Assembly (NCBI GenBank): GCA_945833885.1
Contig: CAMAFY010000001.1
Coordinates: forward strand, 62,001-126,000
DNA: 64,000 nt
Direction of reading: 5' to 3'
Origin: an uncultured Bacteroidales bacterium
GTDB taxonomy: Bacteria > Bacteroidota > Bacteroidia > Bacteroidales > Bacteroidaceae
The notes beneath the pieces are model-generated. The model searched no databases. It saw only the letters and a program-made list of their open reading frames with translations, and was not told the DNA's origin. A program made the translations under genes and the position numbers. Positions 28,401 to 36,183 of this stretch are shown piece after piece; within the stretch, counting starts at the first letter, position 1, and each line of letters opens with the position of its first letter.

Positions 28401-29237
28401 GTCATAACGGATGGTATAGACCTCATCATTGACGTTACGAATGGAGCAGGCGAGAAATTTACCGTTGCCACTGATGACGGGGCACATCTCAATTTGCAGG
28501 AAGTCCGCGGGGGCGTTGTTGCCGTTGACGCCCACCTTTACCGATGTCTTGTTCTGCACATCGTAAAGGAATGCCGTAGGACGGATACTCTGATTGCCGT
28601 AGATGATGATATAACGTCCGTCGGCGCTGATGCCACTATAGGTTTCTTGCTTGGCATTATAGTCCACTGGCATTTGGGGAAGTCCGTCAAGTTCGACGAT
28701 TTCACCGCTCTCCACATCCCAAAGCAGGCCTTTTGAATTGGAATTCATCACGTCTGCAGCGTTCTCTTCGCAGAATCCTACCGCCCATTTTCCATCGGGG
28801 GTGATGCTGTTGGCGTAGCCGGAGGTGTAACCTTGCGGCAGATTGAACTTTTTCCAGGTCTTGTTTTCCATGTCAAATACGCCTGGCTGACCGTTCATGT
28901 ACGAACCGTCGTCGGTAAAGATTCCGCTATAGCCACCTACCACGAAGCGACCATCATCGGTGATGTCGTTGGCAACGTATTTGCCTTTACCGTCAGTGTC
29001 GCTGGTGGTCTTCAGTATTGTCACCTCTTTTGTTTCGGTGTTGATGATGCGTATCACACCGGATTTGCGGTGTTCAGTTGTTGCACCTTTCACAATAGCC
29101 CATTTGCCGTTGTCCGAAACCTGGTTCACGATGGAAAGGTCGTCGTACTGCTGCAACTGGAAGGTGGGGACATTCTGTGCCGACAGTCTGATGCAGGCGG
29201 CAAGCAGAAGCATCCATAGAGCAATGATTTTTTTCAT
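25443..29237 (-). CDS. Very large exported protein with cleaved-adhesin and Omp28-like thioredoxin-fold domains
   Basis: A 1264-residue exported protein starting MKKIIALWMLLLAACIRLSA at 29237. The leader contains LAAC, which fits a lipobox at Cys15, but LSA-Q would suit signal peptidase I, so lipoprotein status is uncertain. Residues about 30-400 look like a beta-propeller (repeated GKWAIVKG, GKWAVGFC, GRYIIIYG, GKFLACSI). Then Ig-like modules follow. About 630-810 is a cleaved-adhesin (jelly-roll) domain (EEDFNNIS, SDDWMVTPQI, KVYIAFWNNNEDQ). Near 930-1050 is an Omp28-type domain with VLEEMTGTTCPNCPRG, a CxxC redox pair. The last 75 residues form a type-IX-sorting-like tail ending KAFTDKTSVSKKIAF. 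Binding partner unknown. Confidence 0.85.
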   Translation of the reverse strand: MKKIIALWMLLLAACIRLSAQNVPTFQLQQYDDLSIVNQVSDNGKWAIVKGATTEHRKSGVIRIINTETKEVTILKTTSDTDGKGKYVANDITDDGRFVVGGYSGIFTDDGSYMNGQPGVFDMENKTWKKFNLPQGYTSGYANSITPDGKWAVGFCEENAADVMNSNSKGLLWDVESGEIVELDGLPQMPVDYNAKQETYSGISADGRYIIIYGNQSIRPTAFLYDVQNKTSVKVGVNGNNAPADFLQIEMCPVISGNGKFLACSIRNVNDEVYTIRYDIETQTYHSFSTLEEQDMFAGHIDNDGNIYASSPTGTPLREWKVMNDNIWYPFSLILKQRYNIDFTKATGFENTGTMWAGSADGTVLGPMVSPQGDSYIVRMPEKMTDICQGIDLLQDYTVSPAQNSAFNSMEKVTLRFSQPIQVLGGSTSAMLKDSKGNTVRNSIGFKEVATDGNSLIVTFRATTLTNGEKYQVVIPAGTLALATNASKVNKEITLNYTGRDNVPVKVSKVFPEDGAELSRIDNTSIFPVLTFDTDVLVSDDAKSSLIEVAEDGTETLISELYVLAHSSDSKSVGLLPRTTQYLYLGADYKVILEAGSVTDVMGNAKTGNEVFTIQYSGSYERSVSTDNAVVYEEDFNNISMALANTMRYEGDHHTPIENMKAMEFDADNQPWNLSIRETLESTDICAGSHSMYSPAAQSDDWMVTPQILIPDAFCTLSFDAQKYKSDKNDRLKVVVWPCNENINVLSKSIIDRMKEEGKISEYDLDCGETEDGLSGEWTHYAVNLAEYAGKKVYIAFWNNNEDQSMVFVDNILVMRNLKYLMSFSNKEIVVNQKDIAISGKLTFNDELLTFNNLTLTLNDSEGNAISTYSQQGEFKKNDVVNFTFDEKLPLEVGSVNEYSITVQLDDYTDVKKNYVQNLTFEPEKRVVLEEMTGTTCPNCPRGILAIENLEKIFGDRFIPISYHCYTGDPYSNGLLEDYCRTMGLVGAPTAMIQRNGYISSPIGEDELGKSIFSNGSDLWQDIVSMEMDVPTYIAVNVPDINIDEQSNSINMTVEIQSALNMKNQYINVFPVALEDGLVNIQMNNLYNSEETIFGEWGKGGTYSKSVNVGIVHNDVARTYWGEITGSSIGFPQTLEAGKTYQQELSLTYPSNISERNNGKIVLMFMEGNEGIFLNAITVPFTSNTSVGNLTADESEKIVLNAQNGNVEARADGMVTLSLYSAGGQLLATTSANAKASLALNGYKGIVVAKAFTDKTSVSKKIAF

Positions 29238-29423
29238 CTTGTTTCTTAAATGTTGGTTTACGTGTGTATGATTGTAAATGTTTTTTGCTGGCAAAAGGCG
29301 CATTGGCAACATTCCCGCGCGGCTTTTCGCTCCGCGTGTTGCCGGCATGTTTTTAACGTGAGGTGGTTGTGATAACGTTCACTCCCTGTCTGTAACAGCG
29401 TAAAATTTTGTCGATATACGGTG

Positions 29424-29431
29424 CAAATTTA
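29424..29431 (-). promoter_or_regulatory. -7 box (TAAATTTG) of the 1264-residue gene
   Basis: Minus-strand TAAATTTG about 190 bases before the ATG. It lies in a 935-base gene-free region (29238-30172) that also holds array R8 and a terminator; I see nothing else there. Confidence 0.4.
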
Positions 29432-29639
29432 GAAAATAATACGCTTTTTTACTGAAGTATCAGTAAAGAATACGCATGTTTATTGGGATTTGTATGCTTT
29501 TATTTCATTTTCAGGTACAAAATGTGGTTTGTTTGCGTAGATGATGTCCGCGCAATGTTTTGCTGGTCCTGCATCATTTTTCTGTGTGATTAGATGTTTC
29601 CCCACATTCCCTCACTCCCGTCTTAAAAAGATTTGGTAG

Positions 29640-29749
29640 GAAGCATCCGTATTCCCTCTTGGAAAGTACGGCACTTTCCAGGATAAACCACGACACTTTC
29701 TATGATAATTCACGGCACTTTCTGCTGTAAAGTACGGCACTTTCCCCTA
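29640..29749. repeat. 22-bp tandem array R8 (5 units), core AAAGTACGGCACTTT
   Basis: Units start at 29640, 29662, 29684, 29706 and 29728 without indels. Two have AAAGTACGGCACTTT, with arms AAAGT/ACTTT complementary. It sits between the terminator of the periplasmic TPR gene and the promoter of the 1264-residue gene. Confidence 0.88.
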
Positions 29750-30083
29750 TATTCTTTTGGACTTTATAAGGGAGGATTTTGAAACTCTACAAAAGATTCA
29801 AGAAAATATGCGTATTGAATTGAGAAACAAACTTTTACGAAAATATAATCATCATCTTCTTTCAAACAACATTAGTAAGGTGTGAAAACCGTTTTTTCTT
29901 GTCTGAACACTTCTTTATTTACGTGTAACATCAATACACCTTAACAACATGTTCGGATGTGTTCATCACCTGTTGCTGAATGGTGTTTCATAAATGCGTG
30001 GTTTTCTCTCAGGGAAGGTATGGTCTTATAAGTTCTATTACCAAGCAAGTTTGCGTTGAACGTGCTTGAATGGGAAAAAAAGA

Positions 30084-30119
30084 AGCACCTTGCTCAATAA
30101 ATGTATTGGGCAAGGTGCT
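30084..30119 (-). terminator. Terminator of the periplasmic TPR gene
   Basis: AGCACCTTGCTCAATA and TATTGGGCAAGGTGCT form a 16-pair stem with one G-T pair around AATG. On the minus strand a T-rich run follows. Confidence 0.9.
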
Positions 30120-30172
30120 ATGATGTGTCATGCCGTCATGCAAGAAGCATTGATGTCGGGCATGAAATCCGT

Positions 30173-31666
30173 TTAGTTGAGGACGGAGTTAACTTGGTTT
30201 GCAAGTTTGTCTGCAGGGTCAATGGCAAGGATTTGCTCAACAAAAGTCTTGCAAGTAGCGTCGTCATTGGTCTTGAGATAATAGATCATGAGGTAGGTAA
30301 GTGCAGTCTTCTTGTAGTTGAGTGCCTTTTCTGCCTCATCTGCAGGCAGGGCATTGATGAGTTCAAGTGTCTTTTCGTACCACATCTTGGGCTCATCTTC
30401 TGCAGCCTGATTGTCGCGGATCCAGAGTTTAGCACGGTAGAACGGACCCTGATATTTGTCGGGAAGTTCGTTCATATATTCCTCGAAATAGGGGTCAGCC
30501 TTCTGGATAATTGCAAGACGGGCTTCGGTGTCAACGGTACCATCCTCCTTGTTGGGGATAGCGTCCTTCACGTTGGTGAGGTAAACACCCAGACCAAGTT
30601 TGTCGGCTTCGTCGGCCTTTTCGCCAAGAAGTTCGATGTACTTCTCATAGTATGCAACACCTTCGGCGGGATTCTTCAGACGACGATAGAGATTAGCAAC
30701 CTCCTTGTAACCTGTAGCCTTGGTGGGGTCGATGGCAAGTCCCTTCTTGTAGAACTCGACAGCCTGCTCAAGATTCTCCTCAACCTCGGAAGCATAGTTT
30801 GCAGCATACACATAATCGAGGTAAAGATAGAGGGTGTCGTTGTACTCTTGGTTGGTGATGTATGCGATATCTTCCTTAGCGGCGGCATAGTCATAGGTGT
30901 CCATGTCGGCGAAGAACTTCATACGGCGAACCACCATGTCCTTAGGATCGATGGGGAGAAGTTTGATGGCCATTTCCTTCATGGTGTAGGCATCCTGCTG
31001 GTTCATGAGGGAAAGGAGGTAGTTTTCTCCAGAACGGAGGTCGTCAATGGTGGGATTAGGTGTGCCGTCGAAGTATGTTTTGAAGGCAGCGCACGCATCT
31101 TTGTATTCTTCAAGTTGGTATGCGATGTCACCAAGTTGCTTATAAGCATCGAGATAGGTAGGATCCTTGGCGATGATTTGTCCGAGGATGTCCTTTGCGG
31201 CATAGGGGTTCACATATTTGTAAACGCGTGCGCTAAGACGGAGAGCCTCGATGTTGTCGGGATCGTTGGCAAGAATCTCGTCAAGTTTTGCACCAGCCTC
31301 ACCATAGTTGCGGCGCATAAGGTTTACTCCAACACTGAGCATGAGTCCAGGAACATAGGTGTGGTCTACGGTGTACGCAATGTTTGCACACTGCTTGGCG
31401 CAGGGATAGATGTTCTTATCAAGGAAGAACTTACCGACGGCAACAGCCTGTTCCTTGTCCTTCTTCACCTTGCCAAGAAGTTTTTTGAAGGTCTTGTTGG
31501 CTGCTTCAGGGTCAGATGTCTGCTGCTGAATCACAGAATTGGCCAGTTCGGCGTACTCAGGATTCATCTCTTCAGCGGTGAAGTTTACTGCAATCTGTGC
31601 CTTTGCGCTACCACTTCCAAAGAAGGCTGCGGTGGCAACGAGGATAGAAAGGAAGATTTTCTTCAT
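30173..31666 (-). CDS. Periplasmic tetratricopeptide-repeat protein
   Basis: A 497-residue exported protein. The signal peptide MKKIFLSILVATAAFFGSGS ends at AKA before QIAV. The mature part is almost wholly helical, with roughly eight to ten TPR units. Clear ones are AGAKLDEILANDPDNIEALR, KDILGQIIAKDPTYLDAYKQ, LGDIAYQLEEYKDACAAF, AVEFYKKGLAIDPTKATGYK and VANLYRRLKNPAEGVAYYEK. There are few cysteines and no enzyme motif. It probably acts as a periplasmic scaffold. A minus-strand TACTTTTG lies 48 bases upstream, and a strong terminator follows, so it is a single-gene unit. Confidence 0.88.
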   Translation of the reverse strand: MKKIFLSILVATAAFFGSGSAKAQIAVNFTAEEMNPEYAELANSVIQQQTSDPEAANKTFKKLLGKVKKDKEQAVAVGKFFLDKNIYPCAKQCANIAYTVDHTYVPGLMLSVGVNLMRRNYGEAGAKLDEILANDPDNIEALRLSARVYKYVNPYAAKDILGQIIAKDPTYLDAYKQLGDIAYQLEEYKDACAAFKTYFDGTPNPTIDDLRSGENYLLSLMNQQDAYTMKEMAIKLLPIDPKDMVVRRMKFFADMDTYDYAAAKEDIAYITNQEYNDTLYLYLDYVYAANYASEVEENLEQAVEFYKKGLAIDPTKATGYKEVANLYRRLKNPAEGVAYYEKYIELLGEKADEADKLGLGVYLTNVKDAIPNKEDGTVDTEARLAIIQKADPYFEEYMNELPDKYQGPFYRAKLWIRDNQAAEDEPKMWYEKTLELINALPADEAEKALNYKKTALTYLMIYYLKTNDDATCKTFVEQILAIDPADKLANQVNSVLN

Positions 31667-31713
31667 GTGTATGAAAGGATATTTTAGTGATTTGTATTGT
31701 CGAATACCAAGTG

Positions 31714-31721
31714 CAAAAGTA
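31714..31721 (-). promoter_or_regulatory. -7 box (TACTTTTG) of the periplasmic TPR gene
   Basis: Minus-strand TAnnTTTG about 48 bases before the ATG at 31666. Confidence 0.5.
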
Positions 31722-31837
31722 TAAAAAACTTTACAATTCTCCTATTATTCCGCAGAAAATGTGGAAATTTCAGTTTTTTTTTCCTTTTGCTTGGCCTTTC
31801 ATGGTACAAATGTGTATTATCTTTCAACAAAAAGTTT

Positions 31838-31845
31838 TAATTTTG
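31838..31845 (+). promoter_or_regulatory. -7 box (TAATTTTG), possible promoter of the thioredoxin lipoprotein gene
   Basis: Plus-strand TAATTTTG. If used, the leader would be about 290 bases long and would contain array R9 and a GGGGTTA/TAACCCC inverted repeat (32079-32085, 32119-32125). Confidence 0.35.
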
Positions 31846-31874
31846 CCGAAAAATAGCGCGTTGCCTTTTTGGAC

Positions 31875-31962
31875 GTTGTTCGGAGGATTGCGTGTGCTTG
31901 CGCCGATAAAATCCGGATGTTGTTCGGAGGATTGCGTATGCTTTCGCCGATAAAATTACGTA
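31875..31962. repeat. 22-bp tandem array R9 (4 units as two 44-bp copies)
   Basis: Units start at 31875, 31897, 31919 and 31941. Units one and three (GTTGTTCGGAGGATTGCG plus four bases) differ at one base. Units two and four share CGCCGATAAAAT. It lies in the gap between the divergent TPR gene and thioredoxin lipoprotein gene. Confidence 0.85.
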
Positions 31963-32143
31963 AAACGTGCTTAATTGTGCGGCAATTTTTTGTTGCTTGC
32001 CATTAAAACTTCCTGATTCTTCATTGTCCTGTCTTGTCGATGACGAGAGTCAAAACGCCATGTGTCCCATTCTTCAGCGGGGTTATAATTACAAGGGTTT
32101 TGACAGGACAGGCGATTTTAACCCCATAAATTATAGAGTAAGT

Positions 32144-32704
32144 ATGAAAAAGTTGATGTTCCTAATGGTAGCGTTGTCCATAAGTATATATACTGGATGT
32201 GCAAAGTCCGGCACAACGCCGCAAACAGTTGAGAATGTTCAGCAGGAAAACACAAAGAGTGTTGTCAAGATTGTTGATCCCGCGCTCAGCGGTGTTGAGG
32301 CTTTTCAGGTAATCCGCAGCGCTTATGCCGGAAAGGTCGTACTTATCGACTTCTGGGCAACGTGGTGTGGCCCCTGTCGTATGGCCATGACGCAGATTGA
32401 TGCCATCAAACCTGCCCTGATGGACAAGGGTGCGGTATTCGTTTACATTACCGGCGAGTCCTCTCCTCTTGAGCCTTGGAGCCAGATGATCAAGGGAATT
32501 GATGGCGATCACTATCGTCTGACCGGCGAACAGTGGAACAATCTTTGTCAAACACTTGGCATTCCCGGCATTCCTTCCTACGTATTATATAATGCAGACG
32601 GAACAGAAGCCTTCTCCAACTTGCAGCAGGGTGGTTATCCTGGCAATGAAATCGTGCAAAATGCCATTGAAGTGGCGTTAAGTCTGCAGGCTTCAAAGAA
32701 ATAA
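32144..32704 (+). CDS. Thioredoxin-fold lipoprotein (TlpA/ResA-like)
   Basis: A 186-residue protein beginning MKKLMFLMVALSISIYTGCA; Cys19 after YTG is a likely lipobox, giving a periplasmic lipoprotein. From about residue 55 it is a thioredoxin fold: VVLIDFWATWCGPCRM with catalytic Cys75 and Cys78, then FVYITGESSPLEPW and the cis-proline loop GIPGIPSYVLYNADG. Such proteins pass electrons to periplasmic thiols, for example in cytochrome or protein disulfide handling; the target is unknown. It is the only gene between divergent and downstream hairpins and has a long leader with array R9. Confidence 0.88.
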   Translation: MKKLMFLMVALSISIYTGCAKSGTTPQTVENVQQENTKSVVKIVDPALSGVEAFQVIRSAYAGKVVLIDFWATWCGPCRMAMTQIDAIKPALMDKGAVFVYITGESSPLEPWSQMIKGIDGDHYRLTGEQWNNLCQTLGIPGIPSYVLYNADGTEAFSNLQQGGYPGNEIVQNAIEVALSLQASKK

Positions 32705-32769
32705 AGTTCAAGTCTTTCGGATTTGTTTGTCAGGCCTTTTCTCTGCATAAAGCGAACTTGTATATCCCG

Positions 32770-32815
32770 TCTGTAGAAAGTCTCCCGCCAATCTGCGGAC
32801 CGTGCTTTCTACAGA
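32770..32815 (+). terminator. Hairpin after the thioredoxin gene
   Basis: TCTGTAGAAAG (32770-32780) pairs perfectly with CTTTCTACAGA (32805-32815). The T run after it is poor, so it may be a processing or weak termination site. The rest of 32705-33087 holds nothing I recognise. Confidence 0.5.
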
Positions 32816-33087
32816 TGGGGTAAATTAAAAATGAAGGCCTCATGTTTGAGGAAATTATTTGCCAGATTTGAAGGCGGAAACTTCCCCTTATTTCGAGGCT
32901 TTAACAAAAAAACGAACAGGCGTCTTCCGCTTCTTTATTGATGTTTTGTGGTGAATGTAAGCGGTTTTTCCGTGATTTCCATGCGAAGCAGCGTTTTACC
33001 ACTAAAAAACTTTCACCCTCATCAGGAATTCGTCCATCAAATCGTTTTCATAGAATCTGTCCAAACCTCATATAAAAACAAAACAAC

Positions 33088-33834
33088 GTGCTCTTCTCCT
33101 CCTACCTTCATGCCCTCGGCCGCTATCTTATGCTGATGGGACGCGTCTTTTCCGTGCCGGAGAAGTTTGTCATGTATTGGAAACAATACGTGAAAGAGAT
33201 GATAAAACTTGGCGTGGATTCCATAGTCATTGTGCTAATCGTTAGTTTTTTCATTGGAGCAGTCATCTGTATTCAAATAAAAATGAACATTGAATCAGCG
33301 TGGATGCCCCATTGGGTAAGCGGTTACGTGACCCGCGAAATCATGCTTCTCGAGTTCTCTTCCAGCATCATGTGCTTGATACTTTCCGGTAAAGTCGGTA
33401 GTAATATCGCCACCGAAATCGGCACAATGCGTGTCACACAACAGATTGACGCCCTTGAAATTATGGGTGTCAACAGTGCATCGTATCTGATACTTCCCAA
33501 AATAGCCGGAATGGTTACCATGATGCCGCTGCTCGTTATCCTGTCTACGTGTAGCGGAATCCTGGGTGCTTATGCTGCGGCCTACATAGGTCACATCCTG
33601 ACTCCCGCACATCTTACCGAAGGACTTCAATATGATTTCCGTCCATGGTTCTTCTGGATGGGTGTAGTCAAGAGTCTTTTCTTCGCATTCATCATCACAA
33701 GCGTTCCGGCTTACTATGGTTATCGCGTAGAAGGCGGAAGTGTTGAGGTCGGTAAGGCGTCGACTGATGCTGTGGTTGCAAGCAGTATGATTGTACTTTT
33801 CTCAGATATCTTCCTAACACGACTGTTATCATGA
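33088..33834 (+). CDS. MlaE-type ABC transporter permease
   Basis: A 248-residue membrane protein of the MlaE/TTG2B family, the permease that works with MlaF in moving phospholipids between the inner and outer membranes. Family marks: LGVDSIVIVLIVSFFIGAVI, the GKVGSNIATEIGTMRVTQQI coupling-helix region followed by DALEIMGV, and SVPAYYGYRVEGGSVEVGKA near the C-terminus. Five or so membrane helices are visible. The start is a GTG at 33088; the next ATG (33127) would remove the conserved N-terminal helix. It overlaps the ATPase gene by four bases. No MCE-domain (MlaD) gene is adjacent in this window. Confidence 0.92.
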   Translation: MLFSSYLHALGRYLMLMGRVFSVPEKFVMYWKQYVKEMIKLGVDSIVIVLIVSFFIGAVICIQIKMNIESAWMPHWVSGYVTREIMLLEFSSSIMCLILSGKVGSNIATEIGTMRVTQQIDALEIMGVNSASYLILPKIAGMVTMMPLLVILSTCSGILGAYAAAYIGHILTPAHLTEGLQYDFRPWFFWMGVVKSLFFAFIITSVPAYYGYRVEGGSVEVGKASTDAVVASSMIVLFSDIFLTRLLS

Positions 33835-34589
33835 TAGAATTAGTAGATGTCCGTAAGACTTTCGACGATGAGAAGGTGGTGCTGAAAGGCATATCCACAG
33901 TCTTCGAATCGGGAAAGACGAACCTGATTATCGGACAGTCAGGTTCGGGAAAGACGGTTTTGATGAAGTGCATCGTCGGGCTTTTCGAGCCTACGGGCGG
34001 TAAAATCCTTTATCATGACCGCGATTTTGTGTCGATGACCAAAAGCGAACGCATGTTGCTACGCCGTGAAATGGGAATGATTTTCCAAAGTGCCGCACTC
34101 TTCGATTCGCTTTCCGTACTCGAAAACGTGATGTTCCCCCTTGATATGTTCTCGGGTGAGAACTATAAGGAGCGTCGTCGCAGAGCGCAGTTCTGCCTTG
34201 ACCGTGTCAATCTGTCGGATAGTGGTGCTAAATTTCCAGGAGAAATTTCCGGAGGTATGCAAAAACGCGTCGCCATTGCCCGTGCCATCGCCCTCAACCC
34301 CAAATACCTCTTCTGCGATGAGCCGAATTCCGGACTCGATCCTAAGACCTCGCTCGTCATTGATGAGTTGATTCATTCCATAACCCGCGAATTCGGTACC
34401 ACCACTATCATCAACACTCATGATATGAATTCCGTGATGGGAATCGGTGAACACATTATATATATATATGAGGGTCGGAAGGAATGGGAAGGAACAAAGG
34501 ACCAGGTGATGGATTCTGACAATGAAAAACTTAACAGTTTCATCTTTGCCTCCGATCTTTTCCGGAAGGTGAAGGCTGCAAACAGTTAA
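33831..34589 (+). CDS. MlaF-type ABC transporter ATP-binding protein
   Basis: A 252-residue ATPase. Walker A GQSGSGKTV is near residue 38, the Q-loop MIFQSAALFDSLSVLENV, the signature ISGGMQKRVAIARAIAL, Walker B LFCDEPNSGLDPKT and the H-loop INTHDMNSVMG follow in order. The SGGMQKR signature is characteristic of MlaF/Ttg2A. It powers the permease encoded immediately upstream (4-base overlap), so the two form one complex in lipid trafficking. The C-terminal helix is short. Confidence 0.93.
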   Translation: MIELVDVRKTFDDEKVVLKGISTVFESGKTNLIIGQSGSGKTVLMKCIVGLFEPTGGKILYHDRDFVSMTKSERMLLRREMGMIFQSAALFDSLSVLENVMFPLDMFSGENYKERRRRAQFCLDRVNLSDSGAKFPGEISGGMQKRVAIARAIALNPKYLFCDEPNSGLDPKTSLVIDELIHSITREFGTTTIINTHDMNSVMGIGEHIIYIYEGRKEWEGTKDQVMDSDNEKLNSFIFASDLFRKVKAANS

Positions 34590-34608
34590 AAACACGTCCG
34601 AAACAACC

Positions 34609-34932
34609 ATGGATAAATTCCTGATCACGTTCTTTACCCTGGCGCCTCTCACGGTCATCCCCATGCTCGATACCAATTCCCGTATGGATATGATTGACCT
34701 TATGGATGCCGGAATGCCGGCAATCGTAGGCAATCGCTACGGTGGTGAGAGCACATTGATTGAATCTTCTGACAGTCTGCTTGGCATAGAACTGACGGAT
34801 GTCAGTTATTTGGAGTTGACTTTGTTGCCCGATTCTACGTTCTGCCTGGAACATCATGTGACAACAAGTGACAGCGTCGTACATTCTACGCGGAAGTATT
34901 ACACGGCCGACTATAAAGAAATCAAGAAATAG
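34609..34932 (+). CDS. Small DUF3256-like protein
   Basis: A 107-residue protein 19 bases after mlaF, so probably in the same operon. The N-terminus MDKFLITFFTLAPLTVIPML is hydrophobic. The segment MDMIDLMDAGMPAIVGNRYG and GGEST, then LTDVSYLELTLLP and a YTADYKEIKK end, resemble my recollection of the Bacteroidales DUF3256 family, known only as a putative periplasmic protein. It is shorter than that family, and lacks a clear cleaved signal peptide, so it could be a truncated or simplified member. Function unknown. Confidence 0.5.
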   Translation: MDKFLITFFTLAPLTVIPMLDTNSRMDMIDLMDAGMPAIVGNRYGGESTLIESSDSLLGIELTDVSYLELTLLPDSTFCLEHHVTTSDSVVHSTRKYYTADYKEIKK

Positions 34933-35160
34933 TCTTCTACATGACAACTGGTGCTGCCATCATGCGTGATGGCTTCCGCCGCGTTCCGAAGGTGTTTTTC
35001 CGGATGTCGGTTCGAAAGAATCCGTAGTTGGGCTTTGGAGTTCGGTATGGATTCAAAGAATCATCAGTAAAATCCTTTCGCACACCGAACCAACCCCTTG
35101 GTTGGCACATCAGAAAGTACATTATAATTCAATACAAATACATAAAAAGAACAACCCACC

Positions 35161-35613
35161 ATGTCAGAATGGTTTGAATGTAAAGTAAAATTTGACCGCA
35201 CCATGCAGGACGGCGGTTTGAAGAAAGTCACCGAACCCTATCTCGTCGAGGCCCTCAATTTCACGGAGGCTGAACGCAGAATCATCGACGAACTCAAGCC
35301 TTACATCAGCGGAGAGTTTGAGGTGACCAACATTACGCGTGCGAGATATGCGGAAATCTTTGAGACAATCGAGGACAGTGCCGACAAATGGTACAAAGGA
35401 AAGTTGGTGTTTATTGAACTCGATGAGAAGTCCGGTAAGGAGAAAAAGACCAGCAGGAACATGCTTATTCAAGCGGCAGACTTCCATGATGCCCTCAAAC
35501 GTCTTGACGAAGGCATGAAGGGAACCATGGCCGACTATGTCATTTCCGCCATCAACGAGACTTCGATTTTCGACGTTTTCCATCATAAACTCGATGCTCT
35601 CGATAAGGCTTGA
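35161..35613 (+). CDS. DUF4494 family protein
   Basis: A 150-residue cytosolic protein with the DUF4494 opening MSEWFECKVKFDRTMQDG and the central AEYISGEFEV-like strand (here YISGEFEVTNITRARYAEIF). Two near-repeated halves are visible: a strand WFECKVKF/WYKGKLVFI followed by a helix ALNFTEAE/AADFHDALKRL, suggesting an internal duplication. Members are common in Bacteroidales and have no known function. It begins 228 bases after the previous gene, a gap that holds no clear feature, and ends in a strong terminator. Confidence 0.8.
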   Translation: MSEWFECKVKFDRTMQDGGLKKVTEPYLVEALNFTEAERRIIDELKPYISGEFEVTNITRARYAEIFETIEDSADKWYKGKLVFIELDEKSGKEKKTSRNMLIQAADFHDALKRLDEGMKGTMADYVISAINETSIFDVFHHKLDALDKA

Positions 35614-35651
35614 CGGTAAATTTCAGAGATTTCTTTGAGAAAACCATAAAA

Positions 35652-35701
35652 ACAGCATGGCATAAAGTCATCAAATGACGATGATCTTTATGCCATGCTG
35701 T
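35652..35701 (+). terminator. Terminator of the DUF4494 gene (twin of the one at 36133)
   Basis: ACAGCATGGCATAAAGTCATC (key arms 35652-35660 and 35693-35701, with GCATAAAG/CTTTATGC inside) pairs with its complement ending at 35701 and is followed by TGTTGTTTTT. The stem core CATGGCATAAAG is the same as in the terminator at 36133-36180. Confidence 0.85.
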
Positions 35702-35803
35702 TGTTGTTTTTACTCGCTTGTCCGCTTCTCAGAGCCGATTTTTGCGAGGCATGACGTGAACGAATGCGAGGGCGTTGTCTGAAGGTGTGTGATTTCTTCT
35801 CAC

Positions 35804-35979
35804 AAACCTCCGGACTTTCTCAAGGAAACCTCCGGACTTTCTCATGGAAACATCCGGACTTTCTTATGAAAACCTCCGGACTTCCTTATGAAAACCTCCG
35901 GACTTTCTCGTGGAAACATTTGAACTTTATCTCACAATCATCAGATGTTTTTTATGTAAACCTCCGCACCTTTTATCAT
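35804..35979. repeat. 22-bp tandem array R10 (8 units), core AAACCTCCGGACTTT
   Basis: Units start at 35804, 35826, 35848, 35870, 35892, 35914, 35936 and 35958: 176 bases in perfect 22-base register. Units one to five are nearly identical; six to eight are decayed. The array lies between the DUF4494 terminator and the terminator of the dehydrogenase gene on the other strand, so it appears to be outside both transcripts. Confidence 0.93.
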
Positions 35980-36132
35980 ACAGTGCTGTTGCTGTGTCTT
36001 TGTATGCAGAAACATATCCTTTCAGGTGCAGAAAGTCGAAGATTGATGGCGGATAATTTGTGCTTGATTTTGTTGCGGGTAACAGATGGATTACAGCAAA
36101 ACAGGATAAGTTTCGTTGCGATTAGAACAAAA

Positions 36133-36180
36133 AAACATGGCATAAAGTCATCGGTAAATGATGTCCTTTATGCCATGTTT
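36133..36180 (-). terminator. Terminator of the steroid-cluster operon (twin of the one at 35652)
   Basis: AAACATGGCATAAAG (from 36133) pairs with CTTTATGCCATGTTT (ending 36180). On the minus strand it directly follows the stop of the last dehydrogenase gene and is followed by a T run. Confidence 0.85.
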
Positions 36181-36183
36181 CCT

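Noticed and set aside
30101-31687. 528-codon open frame opposite the periplasmic TPR gene
   Set aside because: It fully overlaps a gene with signal peptide, TPR pattern, promoter box and terminator; the opposite frame has no recognisable domain.
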